From contig BSDZ01000103.1 of the NCBI GenBank assembly GCA_030268105.1, positions 1-64,000 on the forward strand: a stretch of 64,000 nucleotides of DNA. Reading direction: 5' to 3'. This stretch comes from Volvox africanus (lineage: Eukaryota; Chlorophyta; Chlorophyceae; Chlamydomonadales; Volvocaceae). The translations under genes were made by a program, and so were the position numbers. Each line of letters begins with the position of its first letter. Position 1 is the first letter of the stretch. Below the pieces are notes generated by a model that saw only the letters and a list, made by a program, of their open reading frames with translations, did no database searches and was not told the DNA's origin. Below, piece by piece: positions 45,997 to 59,301 of the stretch.

Positions 45997-47935
45997 ATAA
46001 CATCTCCAGAATGTTATGCGGACCTGAGCCCCTTACAAATGGAATGCGGGGTGCATGAACGGTCTAATTTGGGATTGCTACTTTTCAATTTTAAACTTGA
46101 CAACTTGTGTGCATGTTGTGGCGTGCCATGGCATGGCATGGATAGCACGTGCATGGTGAGTCCTGAAGCACCACTTTGCATTCAACTGAGCCACATATGC
46201 AAATGATGAGTTTTGTACCTTTCAAGATAAGCAGAATATAGAGGTGCGCATTCATAGGCTTTGGTAATATCTCAGTTTATTTGAGATAAATTGCAAAAGG
46301 CAGAGGCTGGAATGCACACCGGGACATACAATTGAGACTTTCAGACTTTGTGTATACTCATTTCATTATTTTAAGGTTGAGAATTTTGGTTTGAAATAGA
46401 GGGTGTCATTATCTATTATCCATATATATTATCTATTATTATATGATCTTTTTTGTATTACTTGTTGTTATCATTCATTTGGAAGATGGTCATAGAAGGG
46501 AAATGTGGATTTTTTAATCTTGTGTGCTTAGATTGAAATAATTTAAAAAGCGGAAGGAAATATGGCTTGAAATCTTGCTATCACCTTGAACTCACAAAAC
46601 ATGTTTGTCCATAATTTTTGTTAGCTACAGTCAAGATGCTATAAGATACAGAATGTTTCAGGCTCTTAACTGTGTTCCAGATGGGCAAATATGTTTAATC
46701 TTTACAATGATTAACCCTAACTAGGTTACGATGGCATAAGCATAATGGTGTGAAATATGATTGTAGTGACGACCATGGCGGTAAAGCTACACAACTGAAC
46801 ATTGATATTCTGTCATTCGCATTGCATAAATGCCGGGAAGGCTTGATAACGAGAATTTACTGTGTGCGAATATCAATAATTCATTTGCTAGGTTTTATCA
46901 CACTTGCGGATCGGGGATCTGGTGTGATGTAAGATGTACAAGGACGGCCGGATAACAAAACTTTTTCAAGAGCTCTAATCGGACAATCGTCAATATTATT
47001 ATCTAGAGCTAAGCTACGTTATGTTTGACCCGAGCCAATTCCTGAGCATTAATAGCCGATTAGATGATGATGATCACTTAGAATCGAATCTGATAGCCAA
47101 CACACCTGCATCTCACATTCTGGACCGTATGTTAGGGTTTTACATTATGATAAACATAATACTAGATAATGGGAACGGAACACAGATGCATATGAAAGAT
47201 GATCACGATTATATGGGTGTTATTGTTGTATCCGATTGACCTAGGCTGTTAGTCGCCATATGCCTATTGAGAGCTAATATAATTATACCTATAAACGGAT
47301 AATTATCGATAAAGCATATTTGAATACTATTCCGCGCATGCGGTACTGGAAGTTGCTGCCAAACGTGCGTGGTAGCATGGGCAACGTAACTCATTATGCA
47401 TGAATCTATGCCCGCGCATAGATTATATTGCAAGCAATAAAAGGCATTGCACTGATGCAATCAAGGCTTTAATATGACAATCCTTTCTGTGGATCAGAGT
47501 GGTACATTCTCCTATTGGACGATTACATCAACCTCGATGGACATGTACTGCTGCCCGAAATGTGAGTATTTCATGCTCACCACAGCCTGCCTAATCCTTA
47601 AGCCTTCAAGTTATCACTTGCATGCTACCTTCTATCTAAAGCATAAGCATTTGGGTTCGAGGATGATTAGCCTTCCAAAGCCTATGACAGCCTTCGCATT
47701 TCATTTGTGATACGATTGTAACCTTCTTGCTTCCAAGTTTTCCGTTGATCCCGATTCCGTGTACCTGAGATGGTACGCTTCCCTTTGCACAAGCTTTAAG
47801 CTACTTCGAGTTTATGAGCTTCAGCCAGAGGTAAACATTGCAAGCAAGTAAGCAAGCAAGCATGCAGTCATGTATATCTTAATAGGATGTTGAGCACACT
47901 TTCAAGGCAGAAATAATGCCAAACTATGGACTTAC

Positions 47936-48394
47936 ATGGAGCATTTTGAGCATCAATGGTGTATGTCCATGCACTGTTGGTACGGGCCAGGACTGTTTTA
48001 CCATCACTGCTGCTTAGGTAGGCAGCCACTCCTGCAGCACCACCCGTGTTTTGGACACGCAAGGAGAGGGTGCTAGTACCAAGAGGTAGACTTATTTTGA
48101 TTGGCCGGTCTGTGTAATCTCCTAACCACCTCCAGCCCCATTTCGCAGTAGTGATGTAAGCTCCATTTATGAAAACATCTGCAATATCATCCACAATTAT
48201 ATCTAAGAGGGCCTGCGTTGCTTGTCCAGTGATGGTTATGGTCGTTGTAAATGTTGCTGCTATGAGTGTGGAGGCGCTAGAAGATGCACCTGCATTCACC
48301 CAAATGGCCATAGCCTGTTTGTCACTGAATGATTTATTAACCCCAACGTTTGGCCCAGCAAATTGCGAGAAGCTGCTGTTTAGCTCAATTGCAC
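47936..48394 (-). CDS. Candidate symmetric exon, unit 6 (one substitution)
   Basis: The only copy with an amino acid change: LDLIVDD becomes LDIIVDD (A to T on plus at about 48199). Conservative, frame and splice sites intact. This unit carries the 'A' haplotype although its neighbours on both sides are 'B'. Confidence 0.58.
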
Positions 48395-48476
48395 CTGTTA
48401 GGAGGCATTGTTATTGAGAGTTGGGAAGAGGTGGGGTATGTCAGTCTGCATGTTTTTTATGGTGTAGTTGTATAAC

Positions 48477-48657
48477 TGTTGTAGTCAGCAAAGTGCCCGG
48501 CCCCTCGTGGGCCGTATTGCTTGCTCTGACATTCTTTCGTATATGAGTGTCACTCACGGGGTGTGTGTGTTGGAATGTGAGCAACACTCATATACGAAAG
48601 AATGTCAGAGCAAGCAATACGGCCCACGAGGGGCCGGGCGCTTTGCTGACTACAACA
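48477..48657. mobile_element. Foldback element, unit 6
   Basis: Same arms, loop and ATAAC flanks. Confidence 0.88.
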
Positions 48658-50596
48658 ATAACATCTCCAGAATGTTATGCGGACCTGAGCCCCTTACAAA
48701 TGGAATGCGGGGTGCATGAACGGTCTAATTTGGGATTGCTACTTTTCAATTTTAAACTTGACAACTTGTGTGCATGTTGTGGCGTGCCATGGCATGGCAT
48801 GGATAGCACGTGCATGGTGAGTCCTGAAGCACCACTTTGCATTCAACTGAGCCACATATGCAAATGATGAGTTTTGTACCTTTCAAGATAAGCAGAATAT
48901 AGAGGTGCGCATTCATAGGCTTTGGTAATATCTCAGTTTATTTGAGATAAATTGCAAAAGGCAGAGGCTGGAATGCACACCGGGACATACAATTGAGACT
49001 TTCAGACTTTGTGTATACTCATTTCATTATTTTAAGGTTGAGAATTTTGGTTTGAAATAGAGGGTGTCATTATCTATTATCCATATATATTATCTATTAT
49101 TATATGATCTTTTTTGTATTACTTGTTGTTATCATTCATTTGGAAGATGGTCATAGAAGGGAAATGTGGATTTTTTAATCTTGTGTGCTTAGATTGAAAT
49201 AATTTAAAAAGCGGAAGGAAATATGGCTTGAAATCTTGCTATCACCTTGAACTCACAAAACATGTTTGTCCATAATTTTTGTTAGCTACAGTCAAGATGC
49301 TATAAGATACAGAATGTTTCAGGCTCTTAACTGTGTTCCAGATGGGCAAATATGTTTAATCTTTACAATGATTAACCCTAACTAGGTTACGATGGCATAA
49401 GCATAATGGTGTGAAATATGATTGTAGTGACGACCATGGCGGTAAAGCTACACAACTGAACATTGATATTCTGTCATTCGCATTGCATAAATGCCGGGAA
49501 GGCTTGATAACGATAATTTACTGTGTGCGAATATCAATAATTCATTTGCTAGGTTTTATCACACTTGCGGATCGGGGATCTGGTGTGATGTAAGATGTAC
49601 AAGGACGGCCGGATAACAAAACTTTTTCAAGAGCTCTAATCGGACAATCGTCAATATTATTATCTAGAGCTAAGCTACGTTATGTTTGACCCGAGCCAAT
49701 TCCTGAGCATTAATAGCCGGTTAGATGATGATGATCACTTAGAATCGAATCTGATAGCCAACACACCTGCATCTCACATTCTGGACCGTATGTTAGGGTT
49801 TTACATTATGATAAACATAATACTAGATAATGGGAACGGAACACAGATGCATATGAAAGATGATCACGATTATATGGGTGTTATTGTGGTATCCGATTGA
49901 CCTAGGCTGTTAGTCGCCATATGCCTATTGAGAGCTAATATAATTATACCTATAAACGGATAATTATCGATAAAGCATATTTGAATACTATTCCGCGCAT
50001 GCGGTACTGGAAGTTGCTGCCAAACGTGCGTGGTAGCATGGGCAACGTAACTCATTATGCATGAATCTATGCCCGCGCATAGATTATATTGCAAGCAATA
50101 AAAGGCATTGCACTGATGCAATCAAGGCTTTAATATGACAATCCTTTCTGTGGATCAGAGTGGTACATTCTCCTATTGGACGATTACATCAACCTCGATG
50201 GACATGTACTGCTGCCCGAAATGTGAGTATTTCATGCTCACCACAGCCTGCCTAATCCTTAAGCCTTCAAGTTATCACTTGCATGCTATCTTCTATCTAA
50301 AGCATAAGCATTTGGGTTCGAGGATGATTAGCCTTCCAAAGCCTATGATAGCCTTCACATTTCATTTGTGATACGATTGTAACCTTCTTGCTTCCAAGTT
50401 TTCCGTTGATCCCGATTCCGTGTACCTGAGATGGTACGCTTCCCTTTGCACAAGCTTTAAGCTACTTCGAGTTTATGAGCTTCAGCCAGAGGTAAACAAT
50501 GCAAGCAAGTAAGCAAGCAAGCATGCAGTCATGTATATCTTAATAGGATGTTGAGCACACTTTCAAGGCAGAAATAATGCCAAACTATGGACTTAC

Positions 50597-51055
50597 ATGG
50601 AGCATTTTGAGCATCAATGGTGTATGTCCATGCACTGTTGGTACGGGCCAGGACTGTTTTACCATCACTGCTGCTTAGGTAGGCAGCCACTCCTGCAGCA
50701 CCACCCGTGTTTTGGACACGCAAGGAGAGGGTGCTAGTACCAAGAGGTAGACTTATTTTGATTGGCCGGTCTGTGTAATCTCCTAACCACCTCCAGCCCC
50801 ATTTCGCAGTAGTGATGTAAGCTCCATTTATGAAAACATCTGCAATATCATCCACAATTAAATCTAAGAGGGCCTGCGTTGCTTGTCCAGTGATGGTTAT
50901 GGTCGTTGTAAATGTTGCTGCTATGAGTGTGGAGGCGCTAGAAGATGCACCTGCATTCACCCAAATGGCCATAGCCTGTTTGTCACTGAATGATTTATTA
51001 ACCCCAACGTTTGGCCCAGCAAATTGCGAGAAGCTGCTGTTTAGCTCAATTGCAC
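50597..51055 (-). CDS. Candidate symmetric exon, unit 7
   Basis: Identical domain; first unit with CGATAATTT instead of CGAGAATTT at its start (about 49515). Confidence 0.58.
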
Positions 51056-51137
51056 CTGTTAGGAGGCATTGTTATTGAGAGTTGGGAAGAGGTGGGGTAT
51101 GTCAGTCTGCATGTTTTTTATGGTGTAGTTGTATAAC

Positions 51138-51318
51138 TGTTGTAGTCAGCAAAGTGCCCGGCCCCTCGTGGGCCGTATTGCTTGCTCTGACATTCTTTCG
51201 TATATGAGTGTCACTCACGGGGTGTGTGTGTTGGAATGTGAGCAACACTCATATACGAAAGAATGTCAGAGCAAGCAATACGGCCCACGAGGGGCCGGGC
51301 GCTTTGCTGACTACAACA
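51138..51318. mobile_element. Foldback element, unit 7
   Basis: Same arms, loop and ATAAC flanks. Confidence 0.88.
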
Positions 51319-53257
51319 ATAACATCTCCAGAATGTTATGCGGACCTGAGCCCCTTACAAATGGAATGCGGGGTGCATGAACGGTCTAATTTGGGATTGC
51401 TACTTTTCAATTTTAAACTTGACAACTTGTGTGCATGTTGTGGCGTGCCATGGCATGGCATGGATAGCACGTGCATGGTGAGTCCTGAAGCACCACTTTG
51501 CATTCAACTGAGCCACATATGCAAATGATGAGTTTTGTACCTTTCAAGATAAGCAGAATATAGAGGTGCGCATTCATAGGCTTTGGTAATATCTCAGTTT
51601 ATTTGAGATAAATTGCAAAAGGCAGAGGCTGGAATGCACACCGGGACATACAATTGAGACTTTCAGACTTTGTGTATACTCATTTCATTATTTTAAGGTT
51701 GAGAATTTTGGTTTGAAATAGAGGGTGTCATTATCTATTATCCATATATATTATCTATTATTATATGATCTTTTTTGTATTACTTGTTGTTATCATTCAT
51801 TTGGAAGATGGTCATAGAAGGGAAATGTGGATTTTTTAATCTTGTGTGCTTAGATTGAAATAATTTAAAAAGCGGAAGGAAATATGGCTTGAAATCTTGC
51901 TATCACCTTGAACTCACAAAACATGTTTGTCCATAATTTTTGTTAGCTACAGTCAAGATGCTATAAGATACAGAATGTTTCAGGCTCTTAACTGTGTTCC
52001 AGATGGGCAAATATGTTTAATCTTTACAATGATTAACCCTAACTAGGTTACGATGGCATAAGCATAATGGTGTGAAATATGATTGTAGTGACGACCATGG
52101 CGGTAAAGCTACACAACTGAACATTGATATTCTGTCATTCGCATTGCATAAATGCCGGGAAGGCTTGATAACGATAATTTACTGTGTGCGAATATCAATA
52201 ATTCATTTGCTAGGTTTTATCACACTTGCGGATCGGGGATCTGGTGTGATGTAAGATGTACAAGGACGGCCGGATAACAAAACTTTTTCAAGAGCTCTAA
52301 TCGGACAATCGTCAATATTATTATCTAGAGCTAAGCTACGTTATGTTTGACCCGAGCCAATTCCTGAGCATTAATAGCCGGTTAGATGATGATGATCACT
52401 TAGAATCGAATCTGATAGCCAACACACCTGCATCTCACATTCTGGACCGTATGTTAGGGTTTTACATTATGATAAACATAATACTAGATAATGGGAACGG
52501 AACACAGATGCATATGAAAGATGATCACGATTATATGGGTGTTATTGTGGTATCCGATTGACCTAGGCTGTTAGTCGCCATATGCCTATTGAGAGCTAAT
52601 ATAATTATACCTATAAACGGATAATTATCGATAAAGCATATTTGAATACTATTCCGCGCATGCGGTACTGGAAGTTGCTGCCAAACGTGCGTGGTAGCAT
52701 GGGCAACGTAACTCATTATGCATGAATCTATGCCCGCGCATAGATTATATTGCAAGCAATAAAAGGCATTGCACTGATGCAATCAAGGCTTTAATATGAC
52801 AATCCTTTCTGTGGATCAGAGTGGTACATTCTCCTATTGGACGATTACATCAACCTCGATGGACATGTACTGCTGCCCGAAATGTGAGTATTTCATGCTC
52901 ACCACAGCCTGCCTAATCCTTAAGCCTTCAAGTTATCACTTGCATGCTATCTTCTATCTAAAGCATAAGCATTTGGGTTCGAGGATGATTAGCCTTCCAA
53001 AGCCTATGATAGCCTTCACATTTCATTTGTGATACGATTGTAACCTTCTTGCTTCCAAGTTTTCCGTTGATCCCGATTCCGTGTACCTGAGATGGTACGC
53101 TTCCCTTTGCACAAGCTTTAAGCTACTTCGAGTTTATGAGCTTCAGCCAGAGGTAAACAATGCAAGCAAGTAAGCAAGCAAGCATGCAGTCATGTATATC
53201 TTAATAGGATGTTGAGCACACTTTCAAGGCAGAAATAATGCCAAACTATGGACTTAC

Positions 53258-53716
53258 ATGGAGCATTTTGAGCATCAATGGTGTATGTCCATGCACTGTT
53301 GGTACGGGCCAGGACTGTTTTACCATCACTGCTGCTTAGGTAGGCAGCCACTCCTGCAGCACCACCCGTGTTTTGGACACGCAAGGAGAGGGTGCTAGTA
53401 CCAAGAGGTAGACTTATTTTGATTGGCCGGTCTGTGTAATCTCCTAACCACCTCCAGCCCCATTTCGCAGTAGTGATGTAAGCTCCATTTATGAAAACAT
53501 CTGCAATATCATCCACAATTAAATCTAAGAGGGCCTGCGTTGCTTGTCCAGTGATGGTTATGGTCGTTGTAAATGTTGCTGCTATGAGTGTGGAGGCGCT
53601 AGAAGATGCACCTGCATTCACCCAAATGGCCATAGCCTGTTTGTCACTGAATGATTTATTAACCCCAACGTTTGGCCCAGCAAATTGCGAGAAGCTGCTG
53701 TTTAGCTCAATTGCAC
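53258..53716 (-). CDS. Candidate symmetric exon, unit 8
   Basis: Identical domain; acceptor and donor intact. Confidence 0.58.
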
Positions 53717-53798
53717 CTGTTAGGAGGCATTGTTATTGAGAGTTGGGAAGAGGTGGGGTATGTCAGTCTGCATGTTTTTTATGGTGTAGTTGTATAAC

Positions 53799-53979
53799 TG
53801 TTGTAGTCAGCAAAGTGCCCGGCCCCTCGTGGGCCGTATTGCTTGCTCTGACATTCTTTCGTATATGAGTGTCACTCACGGGGTGTGTGTGTTGGAATGT
53901 GAGCAACACTCATATACGAAAGAATGTCAGAGCAAGCAATACGGCCCACGAGGGGCCGGGCGCTTTGCTGACTACAACA
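53799..53979. mobile_element. Foldback element, unit 8
   Basis: Same arms, loop and ATAAC flanks. Confidence 0.88.
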
Positions 53980-55918
53980 ATAACATCTCCAGAATGTTAT
54001 GCGGACCTGAGCCCCTTACAAATGGAATGCGGGGTGCATGAACGGTCTAATTTGGGATTGCTACTTTTCAATTTTAAACTTGACAACTTGTGTGCATGTT
54101 GTGGCGTGCCATGGCATGGCATGGATAGCACGTGCATGGTGAGTCCTGAAGCACCACTTTGCATTCAACTGAGCCACATATGCAAATGATGAGTTTTGTA
54201 CCTTTCAAGATAAGCAGAATATAGAGGTGCGCATTCATAGGCTTTGGTAATATCTCAGTTTATTTGAGATAAATTGCAAAAGGCAGAGGCTGGAATGCAC
54301 ACCGGGACATACAATTGAGACTTTCAGACTTTGTGTATACTCATTTCATTATTTTAAGGTTGAGAATTTTGGTTTGAAATAGAGGGTGTCATTATCTATT
54401 ATCCATATATATTATCTATTATTATATGATCTTTTTTGTATTACTTGTTGTTATCATTCATTTGGAAGATGGTCATAGAAGGGAAATGTGGATTTTTTAA
54501 TCTTGTGTGCTTAGATTGAAATAATTTAAAAAGCGGAAGGAAATATGGCTTGAAATCTTGCTATCACCTTGAACTCACAAAACATGTTTGTCCATAATTT
54601 TTGTTAGCTACAGTCAAGATGCTATAAGATACAGAATGTTTCAGGCTCTTAACTGTGTTCCAGATGGGCAAATATGTTTAATCTTTACAATGATTAACCC
54701 TAACTAGGTTACGATGGCATAAGCATAATGGTGTGAAATATGATTGTAGTGACGACCATGGCGGTAAAGCTACACAACTGAACATTGATATTCTGTCATT
54801 CGCATTGCATAAATGCCGGGAAGGCTTGATAACGATAATTTACTGTGTGCGAATATCAATAATTCATTTGCTAGGTTTTATCACACTTGCGGATCGGGGA
54901 TCTGGTGTGATGTAAGATGTACAAGGACGGCCGGATAACAAAACTTTTTCAAGAGCTCTAATCGGACAATCGTCAATATTATTATCTAGAGCTAAGCTAC
55001 GTTATGTTTGACCCGAGCCAATTCCTGAGCATTAATAGCCGGTTAGATGATGATGATCACTTAGAATCGAATCTGATAGCCAACACACCTGCATCTCACA
55101 TTCTGGACCGTATGTTAGGGTTTTACATTATGATAAACATAATACTAGATAATGGGAACGGAACACAGATGCATATGAAAGATGATCACGATTATATGGG
55201 TGTTATTGTGGTATCCGATTGACCTAGGCTGTTAGTCGCCATATGCCTATTGAGAGCTAATATAATTATACCTATAAACGGATAATTATCGATAAAGCAT
55301 ATTTGAATACTATTCCGCGCATGCGGTACTGGAAGTTGCTGCCAAACGTGCGTGGTAGCATGGGCAACGTAACTCATTATGCATGAATCTATGCCCGCGC
55401 ATAGATTATATTGCAAGCAATAAAAGGCATTGCACTGATGCAATCAAGGCTTTAATATGACAATCCTTTCTGTGGATCAGAGTGGTACATTCTCCTATTG
55501 GACGATTACATCAACCTCGATGGACATGTACTGCTGCCCGAAATGTGAGTATTTCATGCTCACCACAGCCTGCCTAATCCTTAAGCCTTCAAGTTATCAC
55601 TTGCATGCTATCTTCTATCTAAAGCATAAGCATTTGGGTTCGAGGATGATTAGCCTTCCAAAGCCTATGATAGCCTTCACATTTCATTTGTGATACGATT
55701 GTAACCTTCTTGCTTCCAAGTTTTCCGTTGATCCCGATTCCGTGTACCTGAGATGGTACGCTTCCCTTTGCACAAGCTTTAAGCTACTTCGAGTTTATGA
55801 GCTTCAGCCAGAGGTAAACAATGCAAGCAAGTAAGCAAGCAAGCATGCAGTCATGTATATCTTAATAGGATGTTGAGCACACTTTCAAGGCAGAAATAAT
55901 GCCAAACTATGGACTTAC

Positions 55919-56377
55919 ATGGAGCATTTTGAGCATCAATGGTGTATGTCCATGCACTGTTGGTACGGGCCAGGACTGTTTTACCATCACTGCTGCTTAG
56001 GTAGGCAGCCACTCCTGCAGCACCACCCGTGTTTTGGACACGCAAGGAGAGGGTGCTAGTACCAAGAGGTAGACTTATTTTGATTGGCCGGTCTGTGTAA
56101 TCTCCTAACCACCTCCAGCCCCATTTCGCAGTAGTGATGTAAGCTCCATTTATGAAAACATCTGCAATATCATCCACAATTAAATCTAAGAGGGCCTGCG
56201 TTGCTTGTCCAGTGATGGTTATGGTCGTTGTAAATGTTGCTGCTATGAGTGTGGAGGCGCTAGAAGATGCACCTGCATTCACCCAAATGGCCATAGCCTG
56301 TTTGTCACTGAATGATTTATTAACCCCAACGTTTGGCCCAGCAAATTGCGAGAAGCTGCTGTTTAGCTCAATTGCAC
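55919..56377 (-). CDS. Candidate symmetric exon, unit 9
   Basis: Identical domain; acceptor and donor intact. Confidence 0.58.
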
Positions 56378-56459
56378 CTGTTAGGAGGCATTGTTATTGA
56401 GAGTTGGGAAGAGGTGGGGTATGTCAGTCTGCATGTTTTTTATGGTGTAGTTGTATAAC

Positions 56460-56640
56460 TGTTGTAGTCAGCAAAGTGCCCGGCCCCTCGTGGGCCGTAT
56501 TGCTTGCTCTGACATTCTTTCGTATATGAGTGTCACTCACGGGGTGTGTGTGTTGGAATGTGAGCAACACTCATATACGAAAGAATGTCAGAGCAAGCAA
56601 TACGGCCCACGAGGGGCCGGGCGCTTTGCTGACTACAACA
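56460..56640. mobile_element. Foldback element, unit 9
   Basis: Same arms, loop and ATAAC flanks. Confidence 0.88.
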
Positions 56641-58579
56641 ATAACATCTCCAGAATGTTATGCGGACCTGAGCCCCTTACAAATGGAATGCGGGGTGCAT
56701 GAACGGTCTAATTTGGGATTGCTACTTTTCAATTTTAAACTTGACAACTTGTGTGCATGTTGTGGCGTGCCATGGCATGGCATGGATAGCACGTGCATGG
56801 TGAGTCCTGAAGCACCACTTTGCATTCAACTGAGCCACATATGCAAATGATGAGTTTTGTACCTTTCAAGATAAGCAGAATATAGAGGTGCGCATTCATA
56901 GGCTTTGGTAATATCTCAGTTTATTTGAGATAAATTGCAAAAGGCAGAGGCTGGAATGCACACCGGGACATACAATTGAGACTTTCAGACTTTGTGTATA
57001 CTCATTTCATTATTTTAAGGTTGAGAATTTTGGTTTGAAATAGAGGGTGTCATTATCTATTATCCATATATATTATCTATTATTATATGATCTTTTTTGT
57101 ATTACTTGTTGTTATCATTCATTTGGAAGATGGTCATAGAAGGGAAATGTGGATTTTTTAATCTTGTGTGCTTAGATTGAAATAATTTAAAAAGCGGAAG
57201 GAAATATGGCTTGAAATCTTGCTATCACCTTGAACTCACAAAACATGTTTGTCCATAATTTTTGTTAGCTACAGTCAAGATGCTATAAGATACAGAATGT
57301 TTCAGGCTCTTAACTGTGTTCCAGATGGGCAAATATGTTTAATCTTTACAATGATTAACCCTAACTAGGTTACGATGGCATAAGCATAATGGTGTGAAAT
57401 ATGATTGTAGTGACGACCATGGCGGTAAAGCTACACAACTGAACATTGATATTCTGTCATTCGCATTGCATAAATGCCGGGAAGGCTTGATAACGATAAT
57501 TTACTGTGTGCGAATATCAATAATTCATTTGCTAGGTTTTATCACACTTGCGGATCGGGGATCTGGTGTGATGTAAGATGTACAAGGACGGCCGGATAAC
57601 AAAACTTTTTCAAGAGCTCTAATCGGACAATCGTCAATATTATTATCTAGAGCTAAGCTACGTTATGTTTGACCCGAGCCAATTCCTGAGCATTAATAGC
57701 CGGTTAGATGATGATGATCACTTAGAATCGAATCTGATAGCCAACACACCTGCATCTCACATTCTGGACCGTATGTTAGGGTTTTACATTATGATAAACA
57801 TAATACTAGATAATGGGAACGGAACACAGATGCATATGAAAGATGATCACGATTATATGGGTGTTATTGTGGTATCCGATTGACCTAGGCTGTTAGTCGC
57901 CATATGCCTATTGAGAGCTAATATAATTATACCTATAAACGGATAATTATCGATAAAGCATATTTGAATACTATTCCGCGCATGCGGTACTGGAAGTTGC
58001 TGCCAAACGTGCGTGGTAGCATGGGCAACGTAACTCATTATGCATGAATCTATGCCCGCGCATAGATTATATTGCAAGCAATAAAAGGCATTGCACTGAT
58101 GCAATCAAGGCTTTAATATGACAATCCTTTCTGTGGATCAGAGTGGTACATTCTCCTATTGGACGATTACATCAACCTCGATGGACATGTACTGCTGCCC
58201 GAAATGTGAGTATTTCATGCTCACCACAGCCTGCCTAATCCTTAAGCCTTCAAGTTATCACTTGCATGCTATCTTCTATCTAAAGCATAAGCATTTGGGT
58301 TCGAGGATGATTAGCCTTCCAAAGCCTATGATAGCCTTCACATTTCATTTGTGATACGATTGTAACCTTCTTGCTTCCAAGTTTTCCGTTGATCCCGATT
58401 CCGTGTACCTGAGATGGTACGCTTCCCTTTGCACAAGCTTTAAGCTACTTCGAGTTTATGAGCTTCAGCCAGAGGTAAACAATGCAAGCAAGTAAGCAAG
58501 CAAGCATGCAGTCATGTATATCTTAATAGGATGTTGAGCACACTTTCAAGGCAGAAATAATGCCAAACTATGGACTTAC

Positions 58580-59038
58580 ATGGAGCATTTTGAGCATCAA
58601 TGGTGTATGTCCATGCACTGTTGGTACGGGCCAGGACTGTTTTACCATCACTGCTGCTTAGGTAGGCAGCCACTCCTGCAGCACCACCCGTGTTTTGGAC
58701 ACGCAAGGAGAGGGTGCTAGTACCAAGAGGTAGACTTATTTTGATTGGCCGGTCTGTGTAATCTCCTAACCACCTCCAGCCCCATTTCGCAGTAGTGATG
58801 TAAGCTCCATTTATGAAAACATCTGCAATATCATCCACAATTAAATCTAAGAGGGCCTGCGTTGCTTGTCCAGTGATGGTTATGGTCGTTGTAAATGTTG
58901 CTGCTATGAGTGTGGAGGCGCTAGAAGATGCACCTGCATTCACCCAAATGGCCATAGCCTGTTTGTCACTGAATGATTTATTAACCCCAACGTTTGGCCC
59001 AGCAAATTGCGAGAAGCTGCTGTTTAGCTCAATTGCAC
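58580..59038 (-). CDS. Candidate symmetric exon, unit 10 (most upstream visible)
   Basis: Identical domain. In transcription order this is the first visible copy. The 5' exons, promoter and any signal peptide would lie beyond the inserted LTR element at 61057 or outside the window. Confidence 0.58.
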
Positions 59039-59120
59039 CTGTTAGGAGGCATTGTTATTGAGAGTTGGGAAGAGGTGGGGTATGTCAGTCTGCATGTTTT
59101 TTATGGTGTAGTTGTATAAC

Positions 59121-59301
59121 TGTTGTAGTCAGCAAAGTGCCCGGCCCCTCGTGGGCCGTATTGCTTGCTCTGACATTCTTTCGTATATGAGTGTCACTCA
59201 CGGGGTGTGTGTGTTGGAATGTGAGCAACACTCATATACGAAAGAATGTCAGAGCAAGCAATACGGCCCACGAGGGGCCGGGCGCTTTGCTGACTACAAC
59301 A
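59121..59301. mobile_element. Foldback element, unit 10
   Basis: Same arms, loop and ATAAC flanks. Confidence 0.88.
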
